The notes: generated from the letters alone by a model not told the origin. A stretch of 64,000 nt of DNA from Austropuccinia psidii (GCA_023105745.1 JALGQZ010000004.1:8257951-8321950); one strand, 5' to 3'. Counted from the first letter of the stretch, positions 1 through 12,560 are shown. A program made the numbers and translations.

Positions 1-51
1 CACTTGACTCAAAAGTGAAAATGAAAATGAAATGAAACTTTGGCTGCTTAC

Positions 52-683
52 CGCAGAATAATTCCTCAGACCATCGGGTCCCACTCGGGCCTGGAGTGGG
101 TTGCCGCGGGGTTTTCTCGCGAGGCAAACTAGGAACGGGAGAGTCTTTTTGGGGGATATTTGGGGGGTTTTGTTCTATGAGTAGTGGAAAAAAGTCAGTA
201 TTATTGCGTGAAGAGACATGAGATAAGGAGGAGAAAGAAAACTTTGGCGTTTGAATCCCATCGGTGACAAGACATGGTGACGATCAGACCAAGCTTGAAT
301 GTCCTCTCGCCATCGCCATCCTTCATCGGCCAGATAATAACTTCACTCCGGTCAAGGAGTGAAGTGACCATCAGATGATGGCGTAGGAGGGGGAGTGGAC
401 AAATGGATACTGGGAGGACAGGGCTAATTGTCCGGAATTCTTCCCGTCGGCCTGTTTGGGGGCCCAGCGTCCATTCACGCTCGGAAATGGTTTCATCATT
501 GTCGACCACAAAGGAGTCCTCGCAAGGGCGTCTTGGGTGGGAACTCCTCTGGCCTTGTGGTCGGAAGGGGCAGACAACGAATGAACATTTCTTGTGTGCT
601 TGTCGGCAAGCATCACAAGCGTTGTTTTTCGTTGAGGAACAAATGCAAGGGATACCCCTCTTGGTGCATAAAGTGCACAACAT
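52..683 (-). pseudogene. Zn2Cys6 DNA-binding protein, left copy, partial
   Basis: An ORF starting at 683 encodes two CX2CX6C half-motifs separated by nine residues (CTLCTKRGIPC, then CDACRQAHKKC). This is the fungal binuclear zinc-cluster pattern typical of DNA-binding regulators. The ATG follows directly on a splice-acceptor-like tract (TTAACCTCAATTG, T-run, TAG), so a 5' UTR intron is likely. Exon 1 spans about 243-683 and exon 2 spans 52-174; later exons are off the window. Compared with the right copy, four bases including the GTAAG donor are deleted after exon 1 (near 243), so splicing is probably lost here, although the exon 1 frame is better preserved than in the right copy. The target genes are unknown. 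Confidence 0.6.
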
Positions 684-1105
684 CTAAAAACAAAACAATT
701 GAGGTTAATAACTGCATACAAAGTAAACAATTAAGAAAAAAAATGAAGGCATACAATGAATTATAAATTTAAAGCGTTAACAAAATAAAGAACTCTACTC
801 AGAAGGTTTTAAAAGTCTGGAAGAGAGTCGTGAAGAAAAATATGTATTAATATCGGTATGTAATGTCGACAAAAGTTTAAAAAAGAGGTAACGCACGAGG
901 TGGATAGAAGTGAGGTTCTGAACGGATCAGAAGAATAAACAAACAGGCAAAAGGCAGGGGAGTGGTGTTAGTGGAGTGCGAAAGACAAAAGTAGAAAGCC
1001 AGGAAGACCAAGGGGAATACGCACAAGAAGGACAAATGCAGGTAAGGTTGAACGAAGTGGAGCAGGTGAGAAAGAAAGTGAAGGCCGTGTTGTGTGAAGA
1101 TGGTA

Positions 1106-1112
1106 TTTTATA
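1106..1112 (-). promoter_or_regulatory. TATA box upstream of the zinc-cluster gene (left copy)
   Basis: On the minus strand this reads GGTATAAAATACC, about 420 bp upstream of the ATG at 683. The right copy has GGTATAAAAG in the equivalent place (38512). A pyrimidine-rich stretch follows downstream in both copies, as in many fungal promoters. Confidence 0.5.
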
Positions 1113-1364
1113 CCATGGTGAAGCTGAGATGGTCTCAGAAGTTGCAGCACCCGCAAAAGGCTCAGCTTCAAGGCGTGTGGGCAAAATTGAAGCTGAGTCT
1201 CAGCAAATGCTCCAACTGAGAAGTGAAATGCTCGCGTGAGGCAGAAGAACAATGGGGGTCTGGCTGAGTATTGCAATTCATTGAATTGTCAAGCTGAGTC
1301 AAATCCCCTTTGTTTCCTTAAATAGCCACCCAATCACCCAGGAGGGTGGTCGTGAGGCCCTTGT

Positions 1365-1472
1365 TGAATGTGCATTGTGGGTGCAATGCACAAGTGACCC
1401 ATGTGGAAATGCACCCGGTGCATTTGGTCACAAGTGACCGCGGCGAGGTTACCGGCCATATGGCCTGGTAAT
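1365..1472. promoter_or_regulatory. Cluster of palindromes upstream of the zinc-cluster gene
   Basis: Within about 110 bp there are four dyads: GTGCATTG and CAATGCAC around a 6-base spacer, AAATGCACC with GGTGCATTT around a single C, GGTCAC-AA-GTGACC, and TTACCGGCCATATGGCC followed by TGGTAA. The right copy (about 38195-38255) keeps the first and last dyads and has lost the middle ones by deletion. They are candidate regulator-binding sites or cruciform-forming DNA. Confidence 0.5.
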
Positions 1473-1896
1473 AGTATGTGAACAAAGGGGGGGGGCTGTA
1501 ACACAAGTGAATACAGCGTGAGCTTGCCTCGACCCATTTCTCAGGTTTCCTTTTGGGTCATAATTGAAATTCTCAGTGGCTGAACATTTTAATTGAACAG
1601 TGATTGAACTATTGATATAACAATATCAAATGCACCGTGCTGAGCCATTGCTCAGTCGTTTTTGTATGCACACAATCTGAGCATTTGGCACTGCATCGGA
1701 TGACATTTCAGCCAGGTGCAGCATTTCACACGCTTTGGTGAAGTGCTCCAAACTGAGCCTTCCAATGAACTATTGCAAAAATAGTTCATTCCATGGCTTT
1801 ACTGAGCACTTTCTCACGGTTCTTTGGACCATGAAATGCTCAGCTGGCGTGTGCAAATTGGGTGAAACGCAATGCTGAGCATGTGGCACATGAGCT

Positions 1897-2163
1897 TTGT
1901 ATATGCAAACAATCGGAAGGTGCATGCAGGCTCAAGTTGTATTACACCTTCCTAATATGTACAGCCAACACTGTAGTATGCAGTACACCTTTGTAAATGT
2001 ATGCTGCACGGCAGAGCAAAAGCTGTTCAACAATGTAACGTGCAATCACCTCAAGCCATCCAGTCATATATCTCAACTGCATCCTTTTGATGCACCTTGC
2101 AGGACAGCTCTGCCTAACTATGGCACAGATGCGCATGTAACGCAAGTTAATGTAAGTGGATAA
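1897..2163 (+). CDS. Small conserved 88-codon ORF (left copy)
   Basis: An open frame of 88 codons whose translation differs at only one residue from its counterpart at 37504-37770 in the other transposon copy. The surrounding spacer has visibly more differences. The product is rich in Cys, His and Gln and matches nothing I recognise. The conservation could instead reflect a DNA or RNA element, and no neighbouring exon is apparent. Confidence 0.25.
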   Translation: MYMQTIGRCMQAQVVLHLPNMYSQHCSMQYTFVNVCCTAEQKLFNNVTCNHLKPSSHISQLHPFDAPCRTALPNYGTDAHVTQVNVSG

Positions 2164-2821
2164 TAATGGGATGACTTATTATTTGGGTCATACACAAACA
2201 GTTTATTCACTCCGGTGCCATTTTTGGGGCAAACTTTGACTGGCCGCACTTGTTCATCCCGCGTTCTCATTGTCGGGCAGCCACATGCTTTCATATGCAC
2301 CCCCAATGGGTCATACACAGGTAACTTTCACATGCTTGGAAGACATTTTACTGCCAGTCTTCCAACTGCCTATTTTCTTGGTTGGGTTGTCAGCTTGACT
2401 GCAGATGCCCACCCGCTTGCGCGTGGAAACCTGAGGCCAATCAGTGTGGATTTGCTTCAGCCTCATCCACATTAGAATAATCCCAGCCTATGATTGCTGA
2501 GGCTGGTCATGTTTGCGTGGGTATCTCCCACCGCGGGTCATTTTCTTCACGTTCTCACACGCCCTGCGCAAGTTGTGGCACCTGGCTTGCAGCCAAGAAT
2601 TCCCTTGGGCGTGTGGCCTCTTTCTCTGGAGTTTTGTACACACGTGAGGCAAAGACCGTGATCCCAATCTCGCGGGATTAGTAGCCCCCTCAAACGCAAT
2701 AGGGGTGAATTTATATGTGGATCACGCCTCACAGTCGGTGCCCTGTTTGATCATGCCACACATCCCCCCCTGAAGCCTAGTTGGCATCAGTCATCAAAAA
2801 ACTTCACGCAAAATCAAACTC

Positions 2822-2847
2822 ATGCTTGGTGGCACGCCACCAAACAT
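2822..2847. promoter_or_regulatory. Palindrome P1 upstream of SNF2 gene (left copy)
   Basis: Two near-perfect 12-bp arms, ATGCTTGGTGGC and GCCACCAAACAT, flank AC. The site lies about 500 bp upstream of the SNF2 ATG at 3350. It is one member of the recurrent 24-bp dyad family described in the findings. Confidence 0.6.
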
Positions 2848-2954
2848 ATCTCACCCGCCCACACACAAACATCCCCACACTGAGATTTCCCTTTGAAACC
2901 GCGAACATTGCCTAGTAGGTCCCTGTGCAACAATTAACCTGGAGATGATATGCT

Positions 2955-2983
2955 CATTGTTCGCTGTCACACCAGTGAACATG
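2955..2983. promoter_or_regulatory. Palindrome P2 upstream of SNF2 gene (left copy)
   Basis: GTTCGCTG and CAGTGAAC arms flank TCACAC, followed by ATG. The right-copy equivalent (36678-36705) has perfect 11-bp arms, so this copy has decayed slightly. It lies about 370-395 bp upstream of the SNF2 ATG. Confidence 0.5.
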
Positions 2984-3349
2984 GCCGCATGCCTCTAATA
3001 TGCCCCTCCACAATAAGTTGCTACAACCCACCCAATCTCAGATATGCTAATGTCAACCTTGTTCAACCAAAGGTTTTGTAACTTGCTGCAGATCCAGCAG
3101 TCATGTTGGTGCACCCACATTTTGGCCACCTTGCCTGGATGTATGCCCCAAATTGGACATGAAAATTATCAGCCCAAGAGGCCCACCCCCATCAAGTCCA
3201 TGCACATAACCACAGGCCATCCCCCCTTGACCCCATTGCTGCCTCTCATATAAGCTCCCCACCTGCGCTTATCCGTCTTCATTCTGTTTAGCTAACCCTT
3301 CCCAATCATATAATTTCCGACTATCCCCAAATAATTTAAAATAGCCATC

Positions 3350-5600
3350 ATGTCAACCCCTTCACAACCACTTTGCATTGGGATGATTAATATTCGTATT
3401 CAAATAAATAGTGATATAACCTTAAATACTGAGAATTCCCACTTAGCTTCTTGGATTATCATATGGCACAACCAACACAACATATTTGTTTATCTCCCCA
3501 ATCACCAGCGGTCTATTGGCTCTATACCTGGAACCCTTTCCAAAACGTTGATACCATTCCTTGGGGCACCAAAAACCTTCATGCACTGTGGTCCTGGTGG
3601 GGCATGGATTGAAAATTGCCAATCCAATCCTACTCAAATATTATTTGTTGAGGGAGTATTTATGACTGATGAAAATGATCCCTCCTCATCTCAGAAACCC
3701 AATCTAGCATTGATGTTCTTCACATGGTATCCAAACATTTTATTCATAATGGAAAGCTTTCGAACACAATATTTCAAGCTTAAAATGCCAAAAGAATATG
3801 ACTGTAATACTCATAGTAAATGTCAACTCTTTACTCCAACATTTCCTGCTTCACACTCGACGCCAGCTTCATATCCTGCTGTTTCATCATTGATTTGCAA
3901 GCAAAAACTGATACAATTACCCAGTGGATCAGACCTCCCCATGATGACCCCGCCCCATGCCATTATTCAAACCCCCCTCCTCCCTCATCAAAAGACTGGA
4001 CTAGCTTTTCTCTGGGATCAAGAAATCCCCAATGGCCAATCAGCCCGTAACCTTTTGGCCAACTCACCCCCAGGATCCACTTTCAATTCCAGGCACATAA
4101 TTACAAACAAGGTTGTTAGCTCATTTGAATCCCTTTTGACCAATACACATCTTGGAGGACTGCTGGCGGATGATATGGGATTAGGTAAAACCATTCAGGC
4201 CATTGCTCTAATTGGTACCTCCAAGGAGCGGATGATTGCAAACCCCCATTGCTCCACGCCCACCATGATCATCTGCCCCCCTTGCTTACTTACCAACTGG
4301 CAATAAGAAATATCCAAGCATGTTCAGGCTGGAGCGCTGCATTCCAAAATCTACCATGGTCTCACTCGTCACTCATTATCCAAAGCCGACATCTTAAAAT
4401 ATGATATCATCATCACTTCTTACAATACTATCACCCAAGAATTTAAGCAAACCAATACCTCTACATCATTCATTTTTCAAATCAATTGGCATTGTATAAT
4501 TTTGGATGAAGCACAGTGAGTGTCTGATCTGAAATGATTCAAATTACCTTTTATATCCAATAACCCTTGCCCCATCTTATAGCTATATTTGCTCTCAATA
4601 CACTGCCACTCACCGTGCCATTAATAGCCTCCTTTCATCCCGTCAAATATGTTTAATGGGCACACCTATTCACAACACCATTTATGACCTTTTGGGCATA
4701 ATATCATTCATCACTCAACCCCAGAGAGCCGATCAAGATAACTGGTAACCATTCATCCTGAGTAGTCTTTCCAAAGGTTGCAATGATATCATGCATTTGG
4801 CATTGCGGCATTTAATTTTGCGCCACACCAAAACCACACATCTCAAATCCCTCCCCACTATTAGCCATCATTATGAGCTGCTCCCACTCAACCCGACCAT
4901 GAAGCAAGAATATTCCATATTATATGAAGAATTCCTATCAAATAATGCTTCACACAATTGTGGAGGCGGATTTGAAAGACCCCGAGGGCAGGAGCACTCA
5001 GGATAACTTGCCAACAATCACACGAACTATTGTGGATGTGGAAACATGCATGATGATTAGTAAAATTGCACACCTCCTACAAAGCTTAATGAAGAACAAA
5101 CAAACAAGGTGTGGTCCAACCAAATCGGTGGCTTATACCCAATGGACCCAATTTCTTGATTTGTGGGTTAATTCTAATATGCATCCATTACCAATTGAAT
5201 CCAGCTGACTTTTTCATATTGTAGAATTGGTATTGCACTTGCCCATCACTCTATCCTTTAAGCACGAATTGATGGAACAATTACAGCACGCGCACAGGAG
5301 AAGGCACTGGAGAATTTCTTCAATAATCCTGAATATGAAGTACTGATTGCATCCATTGCCGCAGCTGGAACTTGCCTCAATATAACTTGTGCTAATATGG
5401 TCTATGTAATGGTGAAGGGACCCCCAAAATTCTGCCCTGATTTGCGGCCACTGACATCCACATTTCCAGGAGCCCAATTGGAACCCAGCCATTGAGGCTC
5501 AGGCTGTTGATTGACTCCATCGTATTGGCCAACAACAACCTGTAAAGGTCATCCACTATATCCCTCCTCATTCAGTTGAGGTCAACATGCGGAAGGTACC
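3350..5600 (+). pseudogene. SNF2-family helicase of the transposon, left copy, broken
   Basis: SNF2-type ATPases remodel chromatin or translocate on DNA. The ORF from the ATG at 3350 carries a Walker A segment ADDMGLGKT near residue 273. The frame stops at 4304-4306 (TAA where the right copy has a Ser codon). Beyond it the coding resumes: a GTGAGT...TTATAG intron (about 4517-4581) whose removal creates a DEAH box (DEAHYIR), then a motif III-like GTPIHN and helicase C sequence (AAGTCLNIT, then EAQAVD-stop-LHRIGQQ). The stop in motif VI is TGA at an expected Arg codon and is shared with the right copy. A deletion of about 70 bp near 4945 removes sequence present in the other copy. The 3' end is approximate. 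Very likely non-functional. Confidence 0.8.
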
Positions 5601-6020
5601 TTTCAAGATCATCTTTGACCCTAATTGTATTGCTATTCTAAAATCCTTCCTTATGGAAATGCCATTTTCCAAACACCAATAGGTCCAAGAAAAGAAAAAA
5701 TCATCAACTGCGTGAGCCTTACTGATATTATATAATTTGTGTTTGACCAAGTTGATCACACCTGCGCACCCTGGCACAGGTCCACAATTATGAACATGAT
5801 GAGCTGGATTGAACTCCTTCAATATTTCCTGAATGAAAATGAGCAATAGAGTATTATTTCTAAGGGAGACGGTGATACAGTCCAACTCATATCGTCTATA
5901 TTCTGACATATTTAGCAAGTTGTTGCATCTTTAAGAAATAATAATCAGATTGTATTACACCTGCACAAATAATTCACAAAATGTTAATTTGTAACGGTGC
6001 TATACATTTATATTACTAAG
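5600..6020. other. Spacer between the convergent SNF2 gene and unknown gene A (left copy)
   Basis: This holds the tails of the two convergent genes. A 116-codon minus-strand ORF (5568-5918) exists here, but its frame is broken in the right copy, so I do not call it a gene. Confidence 0.4.
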
Positions 6021-8081
6021 TTATTGCAGAGCATCACCATTCGGCCTAATAACTGGCATGTCAAGTATTTTGAGGGCGCTAGTCTGCATCTTACTACAGC
6101 CTTTGAGCCAATCTTGATCAAATACCTGAAATGATAAGGCTTCCGGAATATCACCATCATCTGTTGATCGTAATTCTGGCAATCTATCAATAGGTTTTTT
6201 ACCCTTTTTTTCATGCGATTACAAAACTCTATGTCTTGATCCATTTTTAATACCAATTCATTAAATAACTGGGAGTGCCAGCATAATCCCACTTTGCGGT
6301 AAACTTGACGGCCATTTTCCAGTACCTCCTAAGTATCTGAACATAATCGAGGGTCATTGAATTGTGATGCTAGAATGGGAAATTTAGCTGTATCACACCA
6401 TTGACAACGGGGCTCACAGGTCTGCACATAATCAAGTAGATCATCATCAGTCTTTGCTCACAATGAAGAAGAGATACATTAACTAAGCCTTTGACAAATC
6501 TTTGCGAGCTTTTGATTCTCCTTCTATTTAACCAAATACTTGGCAACCTTTTGAATAGACTTCCATTCTCTTTTCAAATAAGTAAAATATCGCTCCATTA
6601 AAGCCGCCACGACCCCATAGTTATTATGATCCTTGTTCCAACAGTAATGATGATACTCGGTGCTGACCAGTTCAAGAAGGAATGTATGGTAAAACACCAT
6701 ACACATCAGCTCATTGAACGGATGTTGCCATGAGCTCTCCAAGTCCCAAGTGAATCGCTTTAGTCCTAGCTTGTGGAGCTCCTTTTCGCAGTAGCTTTGG
6801 AAACCCTGAGACTGAACCTGTGTTGATGGCTCATTGAAAACATCCTTGGGGACATATCCGAGATGACCAGCCACTTGAATTGCAATTTCACGCTCCTCTG
6901 TGCTTGGTGGTGCTGGTAGTGAGGAAAAATCCTTATCCCTAACTTTGAGTAGGAACAGGCAATGTGCATGTACTGCTGATCTCATTCCATGGACATTCTC
7001 TGGAAGTTCTGCTTTCAGCCATTTTTGTTGCTCCTTCTGGCTTGCACGTTTCGCCACATTGTGAGCTTTACGAGCCTGGTTCCTTTGCTGTCTGACCTCG
7101 GATTTTTCAAGCATACTCTGGGCAAGGGGCATTTGAGGATGGGTGAACTCATTATTTGACTGAGTGCCATGATCATGCGCCGTGAAATTGTCCCTCCTTG
7201 AATCATCAATTGTTTCCATTTGAGTCGGAGACATGTTCTCATCCTCATCATCCACCATTTTTTCTCTTGATGAACTGGCATGAGCTGTTCTTGGTTTGGA
7301 GGCATATGGATGATGACGTCCAGTGACTTTCTCTTTATGGACCAGAGGTGAAGATGCATAAAGTTCATCACCTGCCATGCACATCATCAGTTAACACATC
7401 AAAAAATTAATGAAGACTGGTCATACTCACGATCTTCAATTGGCTCCTGAGATCAGACTGACTTGCCTTTAGGTGCCATATCTCACCCATGAAACAAAAA
7501 TATCAAATTGTGAAAAAGGTTATACTCCAAAATTAAAATGACTTACTTTGATCAAGCGTTAATCCTGGATTTCCCTCCAACAGACCACTCCAAGTTACAT
7601 TCTCCAATGGTCTTTTTTGTCACCCCCCATCCACACGCCTTTCATCACCCACATGAACCTGAGATCCTGATGGAATATTGAGGGTTGGCTGTTTACTTTG
7701 GCCAAAGGGATCCAGGGATGCGACTGGATTCCGACTGGGATTAGGGAGGAACTCACGTGGAAATTTTGATTGGGGATTAGCGTGTGATGAGATTTGAGGT
7801 GTGCCTTCTGGCCCCTGAGATGCATGTGTTTTTGTATTAGTGGGATTCGGGGGAATTGGAGTGACATAAATATTTGGGATCGACCAAGTGCTTGATGTTG
7901 CACCCTTTGGATTTCCCACATCAATGTTAAGACCTGATACATTCATTGAGGATGTGATAGGGGTTGTGAGAGGAATGTTGGGACTCAATGGTGACTGTGT
8001 TTGAACATATTCTATGCTAGATTCACAATCTGAGTCATGAACAGAACCTGAACGGGATTTATGTGACTTGGAAGATGACAT
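6021..8081 (-). pseudogene. Unknown transposon gene A, left copy, broken
   Basis: This is the counterpart of the better-resolved right-copy gene at 31518-33578. It starts at the ATG at 8081, divergent from the transposase at 9044. The product begins with a Ser/Pro/Thr-rich disordered region and ends in a His/Trp/Tyr-rich conserved region (STEYHHYCWNKDHNN, ALMERYFTYLKREW). Visible lesions are CGA to TGA after VDGG (near 7620) and AAG to TAG after YLVK (near 6524). Seven As at about 6212 precede the C-terminal LPELR...NGDALQ frame. I do not recognise the family. The position beside the transposase suggests a transposition accessory role, which is inference. Confidence 0.65.
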
Positions 8082-8652
8082 AAGGGCAGAAAAAGTACAG
8101 TAATATTTTTAACTAGATAAAACACCTCAGTATTATGATAAAATAGAGTGATATGAGATGAAATCTTTTCAAATTTAGAATAGAGAAATTCTATCAATAG
8201 TTGGAACTAAGTGTTGCGTGTAAGTCCAATAAGCCTCTTTTTAGGAGAATCCTCCCTGCCTCCTCTTGAGCTCCTCCGCTTTTGTCAGAAACCACCCAGC
8301 ACGGCCTACCACCATATAATGTAATATTACCTTGATCTCAAAGGGGACCCATCATCCATAAGTAATCATATTCAGTAACATTTCCACCTCCCCCTTGTCA
8401 CATTTTGTGAATTATCCAAACCTGCCAATATATGCGTTCATATTCCACCGCATTGTACATCTGTAAAGGGGTATATTCATCAAGGATTTACCCACAAAAG
8501 AGACATCACCTTTTCAAGAAAGGTGGGACAATTCAAATCACATTCCAACCGATTAAAAGCCTTCTGCACTCAAACCAAATACCAAGACTTTAGTTGCACT
8601 CCAACCCCTTATGTAATACAGTTATATCATTATGTCTGTAATAAGGTTTAAG

Positions 8653-8682
8653 CCATGTACAATGGCGTGCCAGCGTACATGG
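8653..8682. promoter_or_regulatory. Palindrome P3 between gene A and transposase (left copy)
   Basis: CCATGTAC arms separated by a core with TGGC-GT-GCCA. It lies in the divergent promoter region, about 360 bp from the transposase ATG and 570 bp from the gene A ATG. Confidence 0.6.
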
Positions 8683-9043
8683 TTTGAATGTCAATCCCCT
8701 CAAATCAATGTTGACACATCCCTATTGGAACACCCCTCAAGGGTCAACACCGCAGTATTGCCATGTGTAAATAAAATAGAATATGTATGAGCATTGAGCA
8801 GCATGGCATTTTACCCAATTAAACTCCTAACCAATTCCGCCATCCAGATGACACATGTTACACTCCATCAGCTGCAGCCCACACACCATTACAAATGGGA
8901 TAAAATTCTCAGCTGGCTCAAATCATCTCCCCCTTCATAAATAATCACTTAATTTTTTTGCCAATTAATAACACTCCTAAAAACTTTCACATCAGCCATA
9001 GATATTTATACACAAACCAACCGTACTCCCAATTCCTGCAACA

Positions 9044-12000
9044 ATGACAACCTGCCGCTATTCCTCAATGCGTATATGCATGTGTCAACACTGCTCAACT
9101 CAAACACACTCTTCCCCTGAGGGTGATAGGCCTGGAGTTGCCTTCACACCTTTCCAATATAAACAGCACATTAAAAAGCTAAAATCAACCATTGCACCCA
9201 AATCTCTTCCAAACATCCCTACTTCTGCATCAGGATCTGAGTGCCCACAACTTCTATTGGATCAAATATTCCCAGCTGATTATTCACCATGGGCCCAAAG
9301 CACCTTCTCCACAGCACCGGGGCTCAATTCAATTGCACAGAAACCATACAGCAGCAGTCAAACCCTTCCTCCACAAGACCTTGGAATGATAATATCTGCC
9401 ATTCTATCATTAAGGTATAGTATACCCTGCAGGGCTTCATGCATTCTCAACCCCGCCCTAAACCTGCTGATCAAGTCCAGCATCTCAAGCTCCGGTGGTC
9501 CCCCCATTCCTGAATTCCATATACCTCAAGATCTGAGTACCATATTTGAACATCTCCAATTGGAGCCAGTGATTCAAAACTATATATGTTGTCCTCAATT
9601 TTTCTCTCTTAATGGCCTTACCAAATCAGTCACAACTGACCAACCCCACTTTCAACGCCATAATGACCCAAATGATCATGATCCCCCTTTCACACAATCA
9701 TTAGGCAAATTCATCTATTCATTTGAAGCCCACACCCAAAACACCACCAACATGAAGCAAAAATTTATACCAACAAAACATTTCATTTATCAACCCTTCA
9801 AAAATTGGCTTGCCAGATTTCTCCAGCGGGCTGGAATTATGGACATTCTGCATCAACATCAACAATCCCAAAATGTGACGTCTAAGATGGATTGGTCTGG
9901 ATACGCTTCACTGGCACGAGAAATATCCATGACCCCCCATTCATGTCCATTCCTGGTGCATTGGCCTTCTCCATTTATGTGGAATGGTTTAATGCACATG
10001 GAAAGTCCACCCAGTTGGCCAGAATTGGACCTATCATGCTTATTTGTCTTAATCTCCCCCCAAAGTGAAAGATTGAAGCCAGAGAATGTCTATGTTGCAG
10101 GAATCATCCCTGGTCCAACAGAGCCAACTTCCCTTCAATTGAATTACGTAATAATGCCACTCATCAAGGAGCTCAACAAGCTATGGCAAGGTTACCATTT
10201 TTCACCCACCTCAACAGGTCCTTCAGGATCCTTTATCCGTGTTGCCATTCTCACAGCCATTGCGGATGTGGTTGCCATGCGCAAGCTTACTGGATTTATT
10301 TCCCATTCAGGCAACCACTTTTGTAATTTTTGCACCATTCACAAAGCTCAAATTGAAGAAATTGGTCCTCAATTTCACTACACGCGCTCATACCAAAGTC
10401 ATAAATCAACCATTGCCAAATGGCTTCGGGCAACCCCACAACAAAGACAAGCAATTTTCTCTGAGTATGGAGTGCGATATTCAATTTTAGAAAACCTTCC
10501 GTATTGGGATGCAACCAGAATGGTTAATCTTGACATAATGCACAATTTAATACTTGGAATTTTGAAGGATCATGCAACTTTCAAATTGTGCATTCCAGAG
10601 TCCAAATCATAAATTTACCTCAGGTCCGGCAGGAAATCCAATGACACCAACAGTTCAGGCTCAGATTCCATGACCTCCAACAGCTATCTTGATAAAATCA
10701 CATTGAGAGAGGCCCGCTCCCTGAGAAGAGACGCAGCAAAAATAATAAATGAGCCACTCCCCACTACTTCCACCGAAAAAAACTACTTCCCAATGCCCAC
10801 CCCTCACACGGAACATCCATCTAGTGGTTCTGCGGCGATTCCTTCATTCGATGCCCATTACATCCCCACTGAATTGGATATCACTGCACTGAGTGATCAC
10901 CAGATCAAGGGTAAGGCTCTGGAGAATCTGCGACAAATCATATCTGAGACAATAATTCCCTCATCATGGACAAGAATACCTTGCAAAATGGGTTCCCTCT
11001 CTCATGGTAGCTTAAAAGCCGCTGAATGGCCTCTCTTATATAAGGTCTATATTCCATTTTTAATACTCAGTCAACAGATGTCATTAGATGTACACCAATC
11101 CGCAAACATTCAAAGAAAAATGGGTCAGTCAGAAGAACTTGCAAATGAACTAACCAAGAATACATTCCATTTAATTAGTGCTATCAACATTGCCACAAGT
11201 TGGACTGTTTCAATAGATGATGAGACTGCATTTGCTGAACATTGGAAAAAATTCCGCCTTTCCAATCAACACCTGTTACCAAAACAGAAAAGTAAACCAA
11301 ATCATCATTTTGCTGATCATATTCCGGAACTCTTCCAATGTTGGGGCCCAGCACAAGCCTCAGCCACATGGGGTTATGAGCGCTTGATTGGAGTATTTGC
11401 AAAAATGCCAACAAATAACAAAATATGTACGTCAATTAATAAGATCAATATATTCACATTGATTAAACACCTGAACTGAATAAGATTAACTTCTTGCAAC
11501 TATGAATAGATGATATAGATAAAACCTTACTTCAACATATCTTTCAATGTTCCACCTTTCTGTTCTCCTGAAATCCCCATCCGTGCCATGTGAAATAAAA
11601 CAGCTTTTCGAATCACAGCCACCTGCCCTGACTAATGACCATAAATATAACAAACCATCCCGCCATGACCAAGAAAATTATGATTGCCTGGTTGAGTACT
11701 TACAGAATTTTCATGCAACAAAGGAAATAGTTGATTGGATCAGCTTAGACACTACCGTGCAATCCACAAGTCCTCCCACTTCAAGGATTGTCTCACCTTG
11801 GTATTTTCCAGTTTCAAACATTAATATTGGGAACAATATATTTTCAACTGAATCCAAAAATGTCAGAAACAGTGTGATATGTTTTCTGAGGGCCAACACA
11901 CGACGATTTGGTATTATTAATAGCATTTTTAAAGTCTCTGAGCCATCTAGTATACTGAACAATAACTTTCTGACTTTAAAACTTTGAAGATTGATGTGAA

Positions 12001-12202
12001 TTTCTTACCAGATTGGCCGCATCTGAATATTTATAAAGCTGTTGGTTTTGATGATAGACACTTGATTATATCTGAATAAGAAATAGAAGTTAACTGTGGA
12101 TTGTATGATAACAAAGTTATGTCATGTAGACTGCTTGTAATGATAAAGCCTTTATTTCATGAAATTTATTCTACAGAAATGCAAATCTCTCAGATTCATT
12201 AG
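9044..12202 (+). pseudogene. Tnp2/Plavaka-type transposase, left copy, broken
   Basis: This is the cut-and-paste transposase of a CACTA-like element. The product starts with a Cys/His motif (CMCQHCSTQTH), then GIIPGPTEPTSLQLN, a CNFC-H zinc-like motif, and the LDIMHNLILGILKDH block typical of Tnp2-like fungal transposases. Compared with the right copy, a 19-bp deletion near 9872 shifts the frame and a one-base insertion near 10062 restores it. The intervening 65 or so residues, including the DWFNAHG segment where a catalytic Asp is expected, are replaced by nonsense. A further Lys to TAA change occurs at 10610-10612, and the last exon (11547-11987) is frameshifted near its end. Introns are present (donor at about 11426). 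Confidence 0.8.
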
Positions 12203-12403
12203 CAATTTTGCTAGTGAAATAACTGCCTCACAATTTAATGACAGAGACATGCCATTGTGACAAGCAAAGCCCATTATTTCACATTGCCACAAAGAACTTA
12301 CTATTTTGACATTGGGTACAGTGTGAATAAACCAAGTTCAATGATCAAATGACCCACACACTCACCTTTCGCAGAATCCAAAATTTCTAACTGCGCCATC
12401 ATC

Positions 12404-12560
12404 ATGTTGGAAGGGGAAGAGGCCCTTGTGCACCCGCACGCGCACACGCCAATGCACACGCAAGCGCACCCGCACCCGCACATGCCAATACACACGCAAG
12501 CGCACCCGCACCCGCACACGCCAATGCACATGCAAGTGCCTCCGCACACGCCGTATTGTG
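12404..12560. repeat. GC-rich subterminal tandem repeat (left copy)
   Basis: Short units based on CGCACCCGCACACGCCAATG alternate with CACACGCAAG. Equivalent runs are at 26830-26930 and 27058-27135 in the right copy. Clustered subterminal repeats bound by a transposase subunit are usual in CACTA elements. The reading frames open through them are compositional artefacts. Confidence 0.7.

Larger units (their letters stand above)
690..3340. other. Intergenic region of the left transposon, mostly non-coding
   Basis: This is the 2.6 kb spacer between the divergent zinc-cluster and SNF2 genes. It holds a minus-strand TATA box, several palindromes, many CTGAGC motifs and one 88-codon ORF (1897-2163). 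It is alignable by eye with 36320-38940 of the other copy. I see no convincing large gene in it. Confidence 0.6.

Noticed and set aside
5568..5918. 116-codon minus-strand ORF after the SNF2 gene
   Set aside because: Its frame is interrupted in the other copy (33680-34010) and it overlaps the tail of the convergent SNF2 gene. Not conserved as coding.
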